A stretch of 6,060 nucleotides of DNA from an uncultured Prevotella sp. (lineage in GTDB: Bacteria; Bacteroidota; Bacteroidia; Bacteroidales; Bacteroidaceae), in assembly GCA_900542795.1 (NCBI GenBank), contig UQPD01000145.1, positions 1 to 6,060 of the forward strand, written 5' to 3'. Below the pieces are notes generated by a model. It made no database searches and was not told the DNA's origin. It was given only the letters and a program-made list of their open reading frames with translations. Made by a program: the position numbers and the translations under genes. Numbering within the stretch: position 1 is the stretch's first letter; each line of letters opens with the position of its first letter. This document shows positions 1 through 5,987 of the stretch, in pieces.

Positions 1-44
1 CACGCGTAAGATCGTCGGCAGCGTCAGATGTGTATAAGAGACAG
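1..44 (+). other. Illumina Nextera i5 adapter left in the assembly (artefact)
   Basis: This is synthetic library sequence, not genome. Bases 12-44 match the 33-base Nextera Read 1 transposase oligo: TCGTCGGCAGCGTC at 12-25, then the 19-base Tn5 mosaic end AGATGTGTATAAGAGACAG at 26-44. Bases 4-11, GCGTAAGA, sit exactly where the i5 index lies and equal the index I know as S517/N517. Bases 1-3 (CAC) match the end of the P5 arm. Order and spacing are exactly those of a Nextera i5 adapter, so chance is implausible. Native DNA starts at base 45. An ATG at 28 inside the mosaic end opens a false N-terminus (MCIRDR) in frame with the next gene. Confidence 0.98.
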
Positions 45-654
45 GATTATAGGAATAGCCGGAGGTACAGGCTCGGGCAAGACAACAGTAGTAAAAAAAA
101 TAGTTGAAACATTGCCCGTAAATACGGTAGCAGTGATTCCACAAGACTCGTATTACAATGCACAATGGGATGTGCCTGAGGAGTTGCGAAAGAAGACAAA
201 CTTTGACCATCCTGATGCTTTTGAATGGCCCTTGTTAGCTCATCAAATTGAAGAATTGCGTAAAGGCAATGCCATAGAACAACCCACTTATTCGTACATC
301 ACTTGCACTCGTCAACAAGAGACCGTGCATGTTGAGCCACACGATGTGATTATTGTAGAGGGCATCATGGCACTTTACGACAAAAGGTTGCGCGAACTCA
401 TGGATCTAAAGATATTTGTGGATGCAGAGCCTGATGAACGTTTGCTACGTGTGATAGAACGCGACATTGCAGAGCGCGGTCATTCGCTCGAAATGCTCAT
501 CGATAAATATCGCAACGTGCTCAAGCCCATGCACGATGAGTTTATTGAGCCTACTAAGCAGTATGCCGATATTATCATTCCCAATGGGGGTGAAAATGCG
601 CGTGCGGTAAGCATGATGCAGATGTACATCCTTTCGGCACTGATTAGACGGTAA
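45..654 (+). CDS. udk: Uridine kinase, 5' end cut by adapter junction
   Basis: Uridine kinase (uridine/cytidine monophosphokinase) uses ATP or GTP to turn uridine and cytidine into UMP and CMP in the cytosolic pyrimidine salvage pathway. The first full native codon is 46-48; base 45 is G and may be the last base of the original ATG, giving MIIGIAGG and 203 residues, close to the usual family length. On that numbering the Walker A loop GGTGSGKT is at 7-14, QDSYY at 34-38, NFDHPDAF at 53-60, PTYSY at 81-85, VEGI at 105-108, the lid-type RD at 140-141 and the family C-terminal block KPMHDEFIEPTK at 161-172 followed by ADIIIP. The adapter supplies an in-frame ATG at 28, so an automatic call would add six false residues. 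The S41 peptidase gene follows 49 bases downstream on the same strand with no promoter that I can see, so co-transcription is possible. The upstream context is missing. Confidence 0.95.
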
Positions 655-703
655 AAACGCTCTGAATGCAGAATTATTATCCTCCCCCAAAATAGAACGT
701 AAA

Positions 704-2422
704 ATGAAAAAAATAACATTGTTGCTTTTTGCCTTGGTTTGCGCAATGACAGCTTGGGCAAGCGAGATTGACACGACGGCGGTTGATGCCATTTATAAAG
801 AGTTATTGGCAAATCCGAAAGTTACGAAAACCCCTGTGCGCTACACAGGCGAATGGGAACGAAGCGTAAGAGGTTTTTCTTGGAGACAAGGCGAGGGCCG
901 TGGTTGGACCGTGGGCACACGTTTGGCACTGAGAAAGGCAAATAGAGCCGATTTAGAACGCTACTTAAAGGTGTTTTACGACTATAAGCCTTATACGCAC
1001 GTTATTCTAAAAAGTGATCGTGCGGATATGGGGTTAGAATATTGCAAGACGTTCTACGGATTGAGATGGGAAGATGGTACGCTTTATTTTTTGAAGGCTA
1101 AAAAGCTTGAAGACGAATTTTGTGTGCCTATAGACTGGCATCTTATAAGTTATTACAAAGGGGTGACACATCGTCCCGATAATTGGGGTAGCATTGATGC
1201 GCCAACACGCAGATTATTGGGCTTGAGCCATTTGTGGAGCAGTGTGAAGCAAAACTTTGTGTTCATGGATCGTGTGGCAGTGAATTGGGACAGCTTGTAT
1301 GTAGCCATGATTCCACAAATAAAGGCAACGACGGTCGATGGCGAAGCAGTGCGCTTGTTGCAGCGCATGGCAGCAACGCTTAACGATGGACACACCTATG
1401 TGTATAGCTACTATCCGCAAGATATAAAAAACATGCCTTTTGCCACACGTTGGGTAGACGGAAAAGTGTATGTCGACAAGGTGTATAGTTCTGACTTTGT
1501 GAAGCAAGGCATGCACCGTGGACAAGAGTTGGTAAGCATTGATGGCGAGGACGTGCAGGCTTATGCACAGCGCGAAGTGATGCCTTATATTTCGGCTTCG
1601 ACAGAACAATGGCGTTTGCACGAAACCTACGACGGCATGGAGCTGACAAAATGTTTCGGCACAAAGCCCATGACCGTAGAGCTGCGCGATGGCAAGAAAA
1701 CGTTGCATATCACCTATGATTTTAAGGGTAACAACTTCGACTTGTATAATAGCCAACAACCCGAGCTAATGACGTATAAAGAGTTAGAAAACGGCATTGG
1801 CTATATGAAAATATCCAACTTCATGGACGGACGTTTGACTAAAGAGTTCGATAAGGTTTATCCTGAAATATTGAAAACACGTGCACTAATTATAGACATT
1901 CGTAGCAATCATGGTGGAAGCTCTGTCAACGCAGATTACATTGCTAAGCATTTTTATGCCGACAGTTTGCTGACAGGTGCTTGGGAGAGTCGTCAATATA
2001 TTCCAGCCTTTGCCTCGTGGAGTTATCCCGAAAAGGTGTATCATGCCGAGGGTAGCGTGTGGCGACATGGTGAGGCTGACACGTTTAAACTCTATCTCAA
2101 GCCCGTGGTATTGTTGGTAGATCGTGGCACATTCTCGGCTGCCGAGGACTTTATATCTGTGATGCGTGCCACTAGAAATTGCACCTTGGTGGGCGAGAGC
2201 ACAGGAGGTAGTACAGGCAATGGCGTATTGGTATCGATAATACCCGGTGTTTGTGCCGCCAATATTTGCTCAAAACACGATTATGCAGCCGATGGCACAG
2301 AATTTGTGGGCAAGGGCTTTGCACCCGATGTGCACGTAACCGAAACTTACAACAGTTATTTTAAGGCAAAGCGCGACAATGCGTTGACGAAAGCTGTGCA
2401 ATGGCTGAAGAAAAAGTTTTGA
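704..2422 (+). CDS. Exported S41-family serine peptidase (tricorn/IRBP-like type)
   Basis: Predicted secreted or periplasmic protease of family S41, 572 residues. Residues 1-19 form a signal peptide (MKK, hydrophobic core, AWA cleavage site before Ser20). Cys13 is not in a lipobox, so it is probably not a lipoprotein. The order seen is: an N-terminal region without a recognised motif; LNDGHT with His230, the usual catalytic histidine segment of tricorn/IRBP-type S41 enzymes; a PDZ-like stretch around 255-290 (GQELVSIDGEDV); then the S41 core, with DIRSNHGG at 398-405 and GTFSAAED at 475-482, where Ser478 is the likely nucleophile. The CtpA/Tsp-type lysine is absent: the region after the nucleophile reads GESTGGSTG, which fits the Ser/His arrangement. 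The closing block GKGFAPDV is at 536-543. The start has an A-rich context and no Shine-Dalgarno, which is normal for Bacteroidetes. The substrate cannot be inferred. It may be transcribed with udk. Confidence 0.9.
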   Translation: MKKITLLLFALVCAMTAWASEIDTTAVDAIYKELLANPKVTKTPVRYTGEWERSVRGFSWRQGEGRGWTVGTRLALRKANRADLERYLKVFYDYKPYTHVILKSDRADMGLEYCKTFYGLRWEDGTLYFLKAKKLEDEFCVPIDWHLISYYKGVTHRPDNWGSIDAPTRRLLGLSHLWSSVKQNFVFMDRVAVNWDSLYVAMIPQIKATTVDGEAVRLLQRMAATLNDGHTYVYSYYPQDIKNMPFATRWVDGKVYVDKVYSSDFVKQGMHRGQELVSIDGEDVQAYAQREVMPYISASTEQWRLHETYDGMELTKCFGTKPMTVELRDGKKTLHITYDFKGNNFDLYNSQQPELMTYKELENGIGYMKISNFMDGRLTKEFDKVYPEILKTRALIIDIRSNHGGSSVNADYIAKHFYADSLLTGAWESRQYIPAFASWSYPEKVYHAEGSVWRHGEADTFKLYLKPVVLLVDRGTFSAAEDFISVMRATRNCTLVGESTGGSTGNGVLVSIIPGVCAANICSKHDYAADGTEFVGKGFAPDVHVTETYNSYFKAKRDNALTKAVQWLKKKF

Positions 2423-2464
2423 TGTGTAATTGCCGTGCGGTGAAGTGCCGTTATGGTTTATAAC

Positions 2465-2541
2465 AAAAAAGAGGTAAGAAACGTGCTGTGCATGTGCAAA
2501 TATTGTAACATACACACAACCATCCCTTACCTCTTTTGCTT
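2465..2541 (+). terminator. Probable terminator after the S41 peptidase gene
   Basis: A perfect 12-bp inverted repeat, AAAAGAGGTAAG at 2467-2478 and CTTACCTCTTTT at 2526-2537, lies 45 bases after the peptidase stop. The right arm runs into a T-rich tail (CTCTTTTGCTTTT) and the left arm is preceded by A's, so it could act on either strand. The loop is long (47 nt) but contains a second pairing, 2487-2495 with 2508-2516, with one mismatch, so the whole can fold as a stem with an internal loop. It sits between the peptidase gene and the nusB promoter. Terminator function is inferred from shape and position. Confidence 0.55.
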
Positions 2542-2640
2542 TTCAAAAAATTTACATTCGTTTTTGCACACTGCGCATATCTTTATCCCCTCTATAACAT
2601 GCCTCACGACCCCTAAAATGAAATATTTTTGGTTGTTTGT

Positions 2641-2671
2641 TTTGCCCATCTCTAAAGCGTAGTTATCTTTG
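2641..2671 (+). promoter_or_regulatory. Bacteroidetes-type promoter for the nusB cluster
   Basis: TTTG at 2641-2644 and TATCTTTG at 2664-2671, separated by 19 bases, match the Bacteroidetes primary-sigma consensus (-33 TTTG, -7 TAnnTTTG). A transcript would start near 2676-2681, leaving a leader of about 20 nt before the ATG at 2700. The promoter lies inside a possible upstream extension of the nusB reading frame from 2637, and so argues that the extension is not translated. Confidence 0.75.
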
Positions 2672-2699
2672 CACCACAAAACATAGGTACCTTTACGAT

Positions 2700-3701
2700 A
2701 TGATCAACAGAGAACTGATTAGGCTGAAAGTGGTTCAGCTTGTATACTCGTATTACCAGAACGAAGGCAAAACGCTGGAAGTTGCTGAAAAGGAACTTGC
2801 ATTTTCGCTTGAAAAGGCTTACGACCTCTACCAATATCTACTTACGTTGTTGGTAGAAATTAAGAAAGTAGGCGAGCGAAAAGAAGCAGTCCGTTTGGCA
2901 CGTGAAAAGCGTACTGGCAATGTCGTAGGCGGAGTGTCGCCCGATAGCCAGTTGGCGCACAACAAGTTCCTTTGTCAGTTGGCAGAGAACAAGGCGCTGA
3001 TTGATTTTCTGGAAAACAGCAAGGGGCAGTGGCCCGAAGAAGACGCTATTGTAAAGAAGCTCTACACCCAATTTGTTGAAAGCGACATCTACCAGCTTTA
3101 CATTACAATGGAAGACTTCTCCTACGAAGCCGACCGCGAGGTAGTGCGCAAACTCTACAAAACCTTTGTGTGCAACAACGATGCTATCGACGCAATGCTC
3201 GAGGAACACTCGCTCTATTGGAACGATGATAAGCAGGTGGTAGACTCTTTTGTGATGAAGACCATCAAGCGATTCACCGAAAAGAGCACTCCCGAACAAG
3301 AGCTCTTACCCGTTTATGCTGCCGATGAAGACCGACTTTTTGCCGGACGACTTTTTGCAGCTTCCTTAGAACGTGGTGCTGAGTTGCGCGAGTTGATTCG
3401 TGCCAACACAAAGAATTGGGAATTTAGCCGATTGGCTTTCATGGATGTAATTATCATGCAGATTGCTTTGGCTGAAATTCTTACTTTCGACTCAATTCCC
3501 CTTAATGTCTCGTTCAACGAATACCTCGATATTGCTAAGGTTTATAGCACCCCACGCAGTTCGTCGTATATCAATGGTATGCTCGATGGCATTGTTAAAA
3601 AACTCTCGGAAGAAGGACGCATCTCAAAGGTGCGCATCAAGAAGTCTGCTGTCAACGCAACGGCTCCTACAACTCCTTCAACCTCAACTAACAAGGATTA
3701 A
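2700..3701 (+). CDS. nusB: Transcription antitermination factor NusB (long Bacteroidetes form)
   Basis: NusB binds boxA RNA together with ribosomal protein S10 (NusE) and helps RNA polymerase read through rRNA operons. This protein has 333 residues, against about 140 in E. coli. The classical NusB fold is in the C-terminal part (about 205-305): W240 followed by EFSRLAFMDVIIMQIALAEI, then the loop DSIPLNVSFNEYLDIAK (264-280) and the closing helix SSYINGMLDGIVKKL. Residues 1-200 are a mostly charged, probably helical extension of the kind found in Bacteroidetes NusB; its role is not known to me. The last 17 residues are a Ser/Thr/Pro/Ala-rich low-complexity tail. The frame is open back to an ATG at 2637, but that start lies upstream of the promoter's -7 box, so 2700 (MINRELIRLKVVQ) is chosen. 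It is the first gene of the cluster and yajC follows after 25 bases. Confidence 0.93.
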   Translation: MINRELIRLKVVQLVYSYYQNEGKTLEVAEKELAFSLEKAYDLYQYLLTLLVEIKKVGERKEAVRLAREKRTGNVVGGVSPDSQLAHNKFLCQLAENKALIDFLENSKGQWPEEDAIVKKLYTQFVESDIYQLYITMEDFSYEADREVVRKLYKTFVCNNDAIDAMLEEHSLYWNDDKQVVDSFVMKTIKRFTEKSTPEQELLPVYAADEDRLFAGRLFAASLERGAELRELIRANTKNWEFSRLAFMDVIIMQIALAEILTFDSIPLNVSFNEYLDIAKVYSTPRSSSYINGMLDGIVKKLSEEGRISKVRIKKSAVNATAPTTPSTSTNKD

Positions 3702-3726
3702 TCCCCCAAAAACTATTTTATAAAAA

Positions 3727-4038
3727 ATGAACACAATTCTTTTACAAGCTGCTCAGCAAGGCGGTGGTAGCATGTCAATGATTATCATGATGGTGGTGCT
3801 CTTCGGCATCCTTTATTTCTTCATGATTCGTCCTCAGAACAAGAAGCAGAAGGAAATTCAGAAGTTCCGCGATGCACTCACTGTAGGGCAGGACGTTGTT
3901 ACCATTGGTGGTATTCATGGCACCATCAAGAGCATCAATGCTGAAGAAGGCACTGTAACACTTGAAGTGGCTACGGGTGTAAAAATCGTTTTCGCTAAGG
4001 AAGCTATCAATCCCACAGCAACAGCAGCTAAAAAGTAA
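3727..4038 (+). CDS. yajC: Sec translocon accessory subunit YajC
   Basis: YajC is a small inner-membrane protein that associates with SecDF and the SecYEG export channel; it is not essential in E. coli. The 103-residue length fits the family. A short Gln/Gly-rich N-terminus is followed by one membrane helix at about 16-34 (MSMIIMMVVLFGILYFFMI), the hallmark RPQNKKQKE right after it (35-43), and then the cytosolic domain with LTVGQDVVTIGGIHGTI (51-67), which is the best conserved family segment. The C-terminus is Ala/Thr/Lys-rich. The start at 3727 has an A-rich upstream stretch (ATTTTATAAAAA) and no Shine-Dalgarno. It lies 25 bases after nusB without an intervening promoter or terminator, so it is most likely expressed from the nusB promoter. 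Two hairpins follow the stop codon. Confidence 0.95.
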   Translation: MNTILLQAAQQGGGSMSMIIMMVVLFGILYFFMIRPQNKKQKEIQKFRDALTVGQDVVTIGGIHGTIKSINAEEGTVTLEVATGVKIVFAKEAINPTATAAKK

Positions 4039-4042
4039 GATA

Positions 4043-4062
4043 ACCTCTTCTGTTGAAGAGGT
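4043..4062 (+). other. Small perfect hairpin just after yajC
   Basis: ACCTCTTC (4043-4050), loop TGTT, GAAGAGGT (4055-4062): an 8-bp perfect stem with a 4-base loop starting four bases after the yajC stop. No T-run follows it, so it does not look like a stand-alone terminator. It may protect the 3' end of a nusB-yajC mRNA from exonucleases; this is inference only. Confidence 0.5.
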
Positions 4063-4066
4063 AGCG

Positions 4067-4075
4067 TAATCTTTG
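4067..4075 (+). promoter_or_regulatory. Weak promoter-like -7 box between yajC and the ybbR-like gene
   Basis: TAATCTTTG resembles the Bacteroidetes -7 box TAnnTTTG but has one extra base between TA and TTTG, and I find no TTTG about 19-21 bases upstream. If used, it would put the following GC-rich hairpin inside the leader of the ybbR-like/coaE transcript. It is listed because a terminator-like hairpin follows and no other promoter candidate is visible before the next gene. Confidence 0.25.
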
Positions 4076-4086
4076 CGCTTAAAAAT

Positions 4087-4154
4087 AACACAAAGGCTTC
4101 GTCCCACCGACCGCCCTGAGCGGACAGACCGTTGGGCGGAGCCTTTTGTGTTTT
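4087..4154 (+). terminator. GC-rich hairpin with T-rich tail between yajC and the ybbR-like gene
   Basis: GGCTTCGTCC at 4095-4104 pairs with GGGCGGAGCC at 4134-4143 (10 pairs, two of them G-U). The stem extends outward through ACACAAA (4088-4094) with TTTTGTGT (4144-4151), with one bulged base, and the right side ends in CTTTTGTGTTTT. Inside the loop, CCGC (4111-4114) pairs with GCGG (4120-4123). About 36 of the 49 bases at 4095-4143 are G or C, well above the neighbouring DNA. A-rich on the left and T-rich on the right, it could work in both directions as an intrinsic terminator. It may instead be a dispersed palindromic repeat or an attenuator. Confidence 0.65.
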
Positions 4155-4185
4155 AAAGACATTATATCCCCTTAAAAACTTCCCT

Positions 4186-5220
4186 ATGGCAGCCGAAATA
4201 AAGTCGCAGCATGAGCGTCGCCCATGGATAAAGCCACCGCGTTGGATGAAGCGAAAATGGCTTTCGTGGTTATGGAACCGCCAAACATTCATTTTCCTCT
4301 TCTTCCTGGTGCTCAGCACCACCTTCTGGGTGTTGCAAGCGCTCAATGAAACTTATGAACAAGAGTTTGAAGTACGTATAGAAATGCGTAATGTGCCGAG
4401 CAATGTGGTTATTACAACCGACTTGCCCGAGTATGTGCGTGTAACCCTACGCGACAAAGGGAGTGTGCTGCTTACTTATCGTTATACACGTCGCTTTAAG
4501 CCCGTGGTTGTAGACTTTAATACCTATTCAAACAACACCGGACATGTTTCGATTCAAGGCAGTGAACTAAGCAGACAAATTGTAACCCAATTACTTGCAA
4601 GCACACAAATGCTGAGTTTTAAGCCCGATGTGTTAGAGTTCTATTACAACTACGGACAATGCAAACGTGTGCCTGTTGTGGTGCAGGGTGACATTCGGGC
4701 AGGACGTCTTTATTCGCTTGCCAGCATAGGTTTAGCTTACGACTCAGTGACAGTTTATGCTGCCAAAGAACAACTCGATACCATCACTGCAGCCTATACG
4801 CGTACTTTAAACTTGCGTAATCTAACAGACACTACGCGCCTTAAAGTACCCTTTGCACAAGTGCGTGGTGCAAAGTTTGAACCTGCAGCTGTTGATTTAA
4901 CCTTCTGCATCGATCGTATGGTAGAAAAAACCGTGCAAGTACCTGTGCAGCAAGTAAACTTCCCAGCTTCAAAGCAACTTCGCACTTTCCCCGCAACGGT
5001 AAATGTTACCTTCCAGGTGGGCATGGGCTTGTATCGCAGCATTACTAGTGAGAACTTTGTGCTTGTGGTGAACTATGAGGATTTGCTTAAAAATCGCACC
5101 AACCTGTGTCATCTCTCGCTCAAAACCATCCCTACGGGTGTGAGTCATGTGCGCATCCAACCCCAAGATGTAGAATATATTATTGAAGAAATAGCTGATG
5201 AAGACTCCGATAACGATTAG
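4186..5220 (+). CDS. YbbR-like domain protein, membrane-anchored
   Basis: A 344-residue protein with a basic N-terminus (RRPWIKPPRWMKRKW) and one membrane helix at about 33-52 (QTFIFLFFLVLSTTFWVLQA), so residues from about 55 onward should lie in the periplasm. That part looks like repeated YbbR-type beta domains at roughly 60-150, 160-240 and 245-335, and it ends in an acidic tail (EEIADEDSDND). In Firmicutes, YbbR/CdaR proteins control the c-di-AMP cyclase CdaA; no cyclase gene is present here and the Bacteroidetes role is unknown to me. Identification rests on architecture and on the yajC - ybbR - coaE order. A TTG at 4132 extends the frame by 18 codons but lies inside the terminator hairpin, so the ATG at 4186 is preferred. 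The coaE start follows after 28 bases, or overlaps by 23 if the earlier ATG is used. Confidence 0.8.
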   Translation: MAAEIKSQHERRPWIKPPRWMKRKWLSWLWNRQTFIFLFFLVLSTTFWVLQALNETYEQEFEVRIEMRNVPSNVVITTDLPEYVRVTLRDKGSVLLTYRYTRRFKPVVVDFNTYSNNTGHVSIQGSELSRQIVTQLLASTQMLSFKPDVLEFYYNYGQCKRVPVVVQGDIRAGRLYSLASIGLAYDSVTVYAAKEQLDTITAAYTRTLNLRNLTDTTRLKVPFAQVRGAKFEPAAVDLTFCIDRMVEKTVQVPVQQVNFPASKQLRTFPATVNVTFQVGMGLYRSITSENFVLVVNYEDLLKNRTNLCHLSLKTIPTGVSHVRIQPQDVEYIIEEIADEDSDND

Positions 5221-5248
5221 TCCGCAAGCGGGCACTTCAGATACTTTG

Positions 5249-5875
5249 ATGCAGCGCATAGCCATTACGGGAGGTATAGGTAGTGGAAAAAGCTACATCT
5301 GTAAACAACTGCAGGCAGCAGGGCACCACATCTTTTATTGCGATGATGAGGCAAAACACATCATTCGCACACATCCCGATGTAATGCGTGAGCTACGTCA
5401 ACTTGTGGGGGATGAGGTGTATGATGCCGAGGGCAAGTTGGTAAAGTCAGTGTTAGCAGCTTACCTTTGTCGGGGGGCTGCTTATTCACACCAAGTAGAT
5501 GCCATTGTTCATCCTCGTGTAGCTGAGGCTTTTGTGCGCTTTTGTCAAGCGCATGGCATACGACCTACAGAAGAGTCGGTGGAAGCAAAGTCTACTGCAG
5601 CACAGCCTTGGGAGGAGAAAGTCATCGCGCTTAACAGTTTGCAGAGTTTGTCACCAGCCCACACCGTGTTTATGGAATGTGCTTTACTCTTTGAGTCAGG
5701 TTTTAATCGGTTAGTCGACCATACGGTGTTGGTGCATGTAAGTCATGCCACGCAGACAGCCCGACTCATGGCACGCGACCACATTAGTCAAGAAAAGGCA
5801 CAAGCATGGATGAACTTGCAGTTGCCCGAAAAACGAAAGTTGCAATTAGCTGATGCGGTAATTATAAACGAGTAG
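5249..5875 (+). CDS. coaE: Dephospho-CoA kinase
   Basis: CoaE phosphorylates the 3'-hydroxyl of dephospho-CoA with ATP, the last step of coenzyme A synthesis, in the cytosol. From the ATG at 5249 it has 208 residues: Walker A GGIGSGKS at 8-15, the YCDDEAK segment at 30-36 that corresponds to the family's substrate-binding Asp region, IVHPRV at 86-91, ECALLFESGF at 143-152 and the lid arginine in ARLMARD (171-177). An in-frame ATG at 5198 overlapping the previous gene would add 17 residues (225 in all); I prefer 5249 because the kinase fold begins right there, but the longer form is possible through translational coupling. Two oddities: a polar stretch at about 103-138 looks longer than the family's usual loop, and the protein stops at ADAVIINE, where most relatives carry about 15-30 further residues. 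Confidence 0.92.
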   Translation: MQRIAITGGIGSGKSYICKQLQAAGHHIFYCDDEAKHIIRTHPDVMRELRQLVGDEVYDAEGKLVKSVLAAYLCRGAAYSHQVDAIVHPRVAEAFVRFCQAHGIRPTEESVEAKSTAAQPWEEKVIALNSLQSLSPAHTVFMECALLFESGFNRLVDHTVLVHVSHATQTARLMARDHISQEKAQAWMNLQLPEKRKLQLADAVIINE

Positions 5876-5987
5876 GGTAGGAGGGAAGGTGCTTTAATTC
5901 GGTGTTCAAAATCCGTAATTTTTTCTGCATGATATTTGATAGTTTGTCAGGAAAATTCATGCACTAACCTCACCCTACCCGAAAGGG
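5875..5987. repeat. Nested inverted repeats after coaE
   Basis: The outer arms are GGGTAGG (5875-5881, starting on the last base of the coaE stop) and CCTACCC (5974-5980). The inner arms are TGCATGA (5926-5932) and TCATGCA (5957-5963), with A/T-rich flanks that partly extend the pairing. The right outer arm runs into CCCGAAAGGG (5978-5987), a 3-bp stem with a GAAA tetraloop that would compete with it. No clear T-tract follows, so this is not a standard terminator. Function is unknown, and the 7-bp arms could be chance. Confidence 0.35.

Noticed and set aside
734..745. Possible lipoprotein signal at Cys13 of the S41 peptidase
   Set aside because: The residues before Cys are A-L-V, not a lipobox ending in Gly, Ala or Ser; a standard AWA cleavage site follows.
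1214..1759. 181-codon open frame on the minus strand inside the S41 peptidase gene
   Set aside because: Its His/Cys/Leu-rich translation has no recognisable motif, and the plus-strand frame has clear S41 motifs throughout. It is a shadow frame.
2453..2662. 69-codon plus-strand frame in the gap before nusB
   Set aside because: It covers both arms of the inverted repeat and most of the promoter, and its Cys/His/Ile-rich translation resembles no protein family I know.
2637..2699. Upstream ATG extending NusB by 21 residues
   Set aside because: The extension overlaps the promoter -33 and -7 boxes and its residues do not resemble NusB.
4132..4185. TTG start adding 18 codons to the ybbR-like gene
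   Set aside because: The added codons lie in the right arm and tail of the GC-rich hairpin; the ATG at 4186 gives a normal basic N-terminus before the membrane helix.
3915..4346. 143-codon minus-strand frame spanning the yajC end, the hairpins and the ybbR-like start
   Set aside because: It crosses the terminator-like hairpin and opposes two well-supported genes; no family features are seen.
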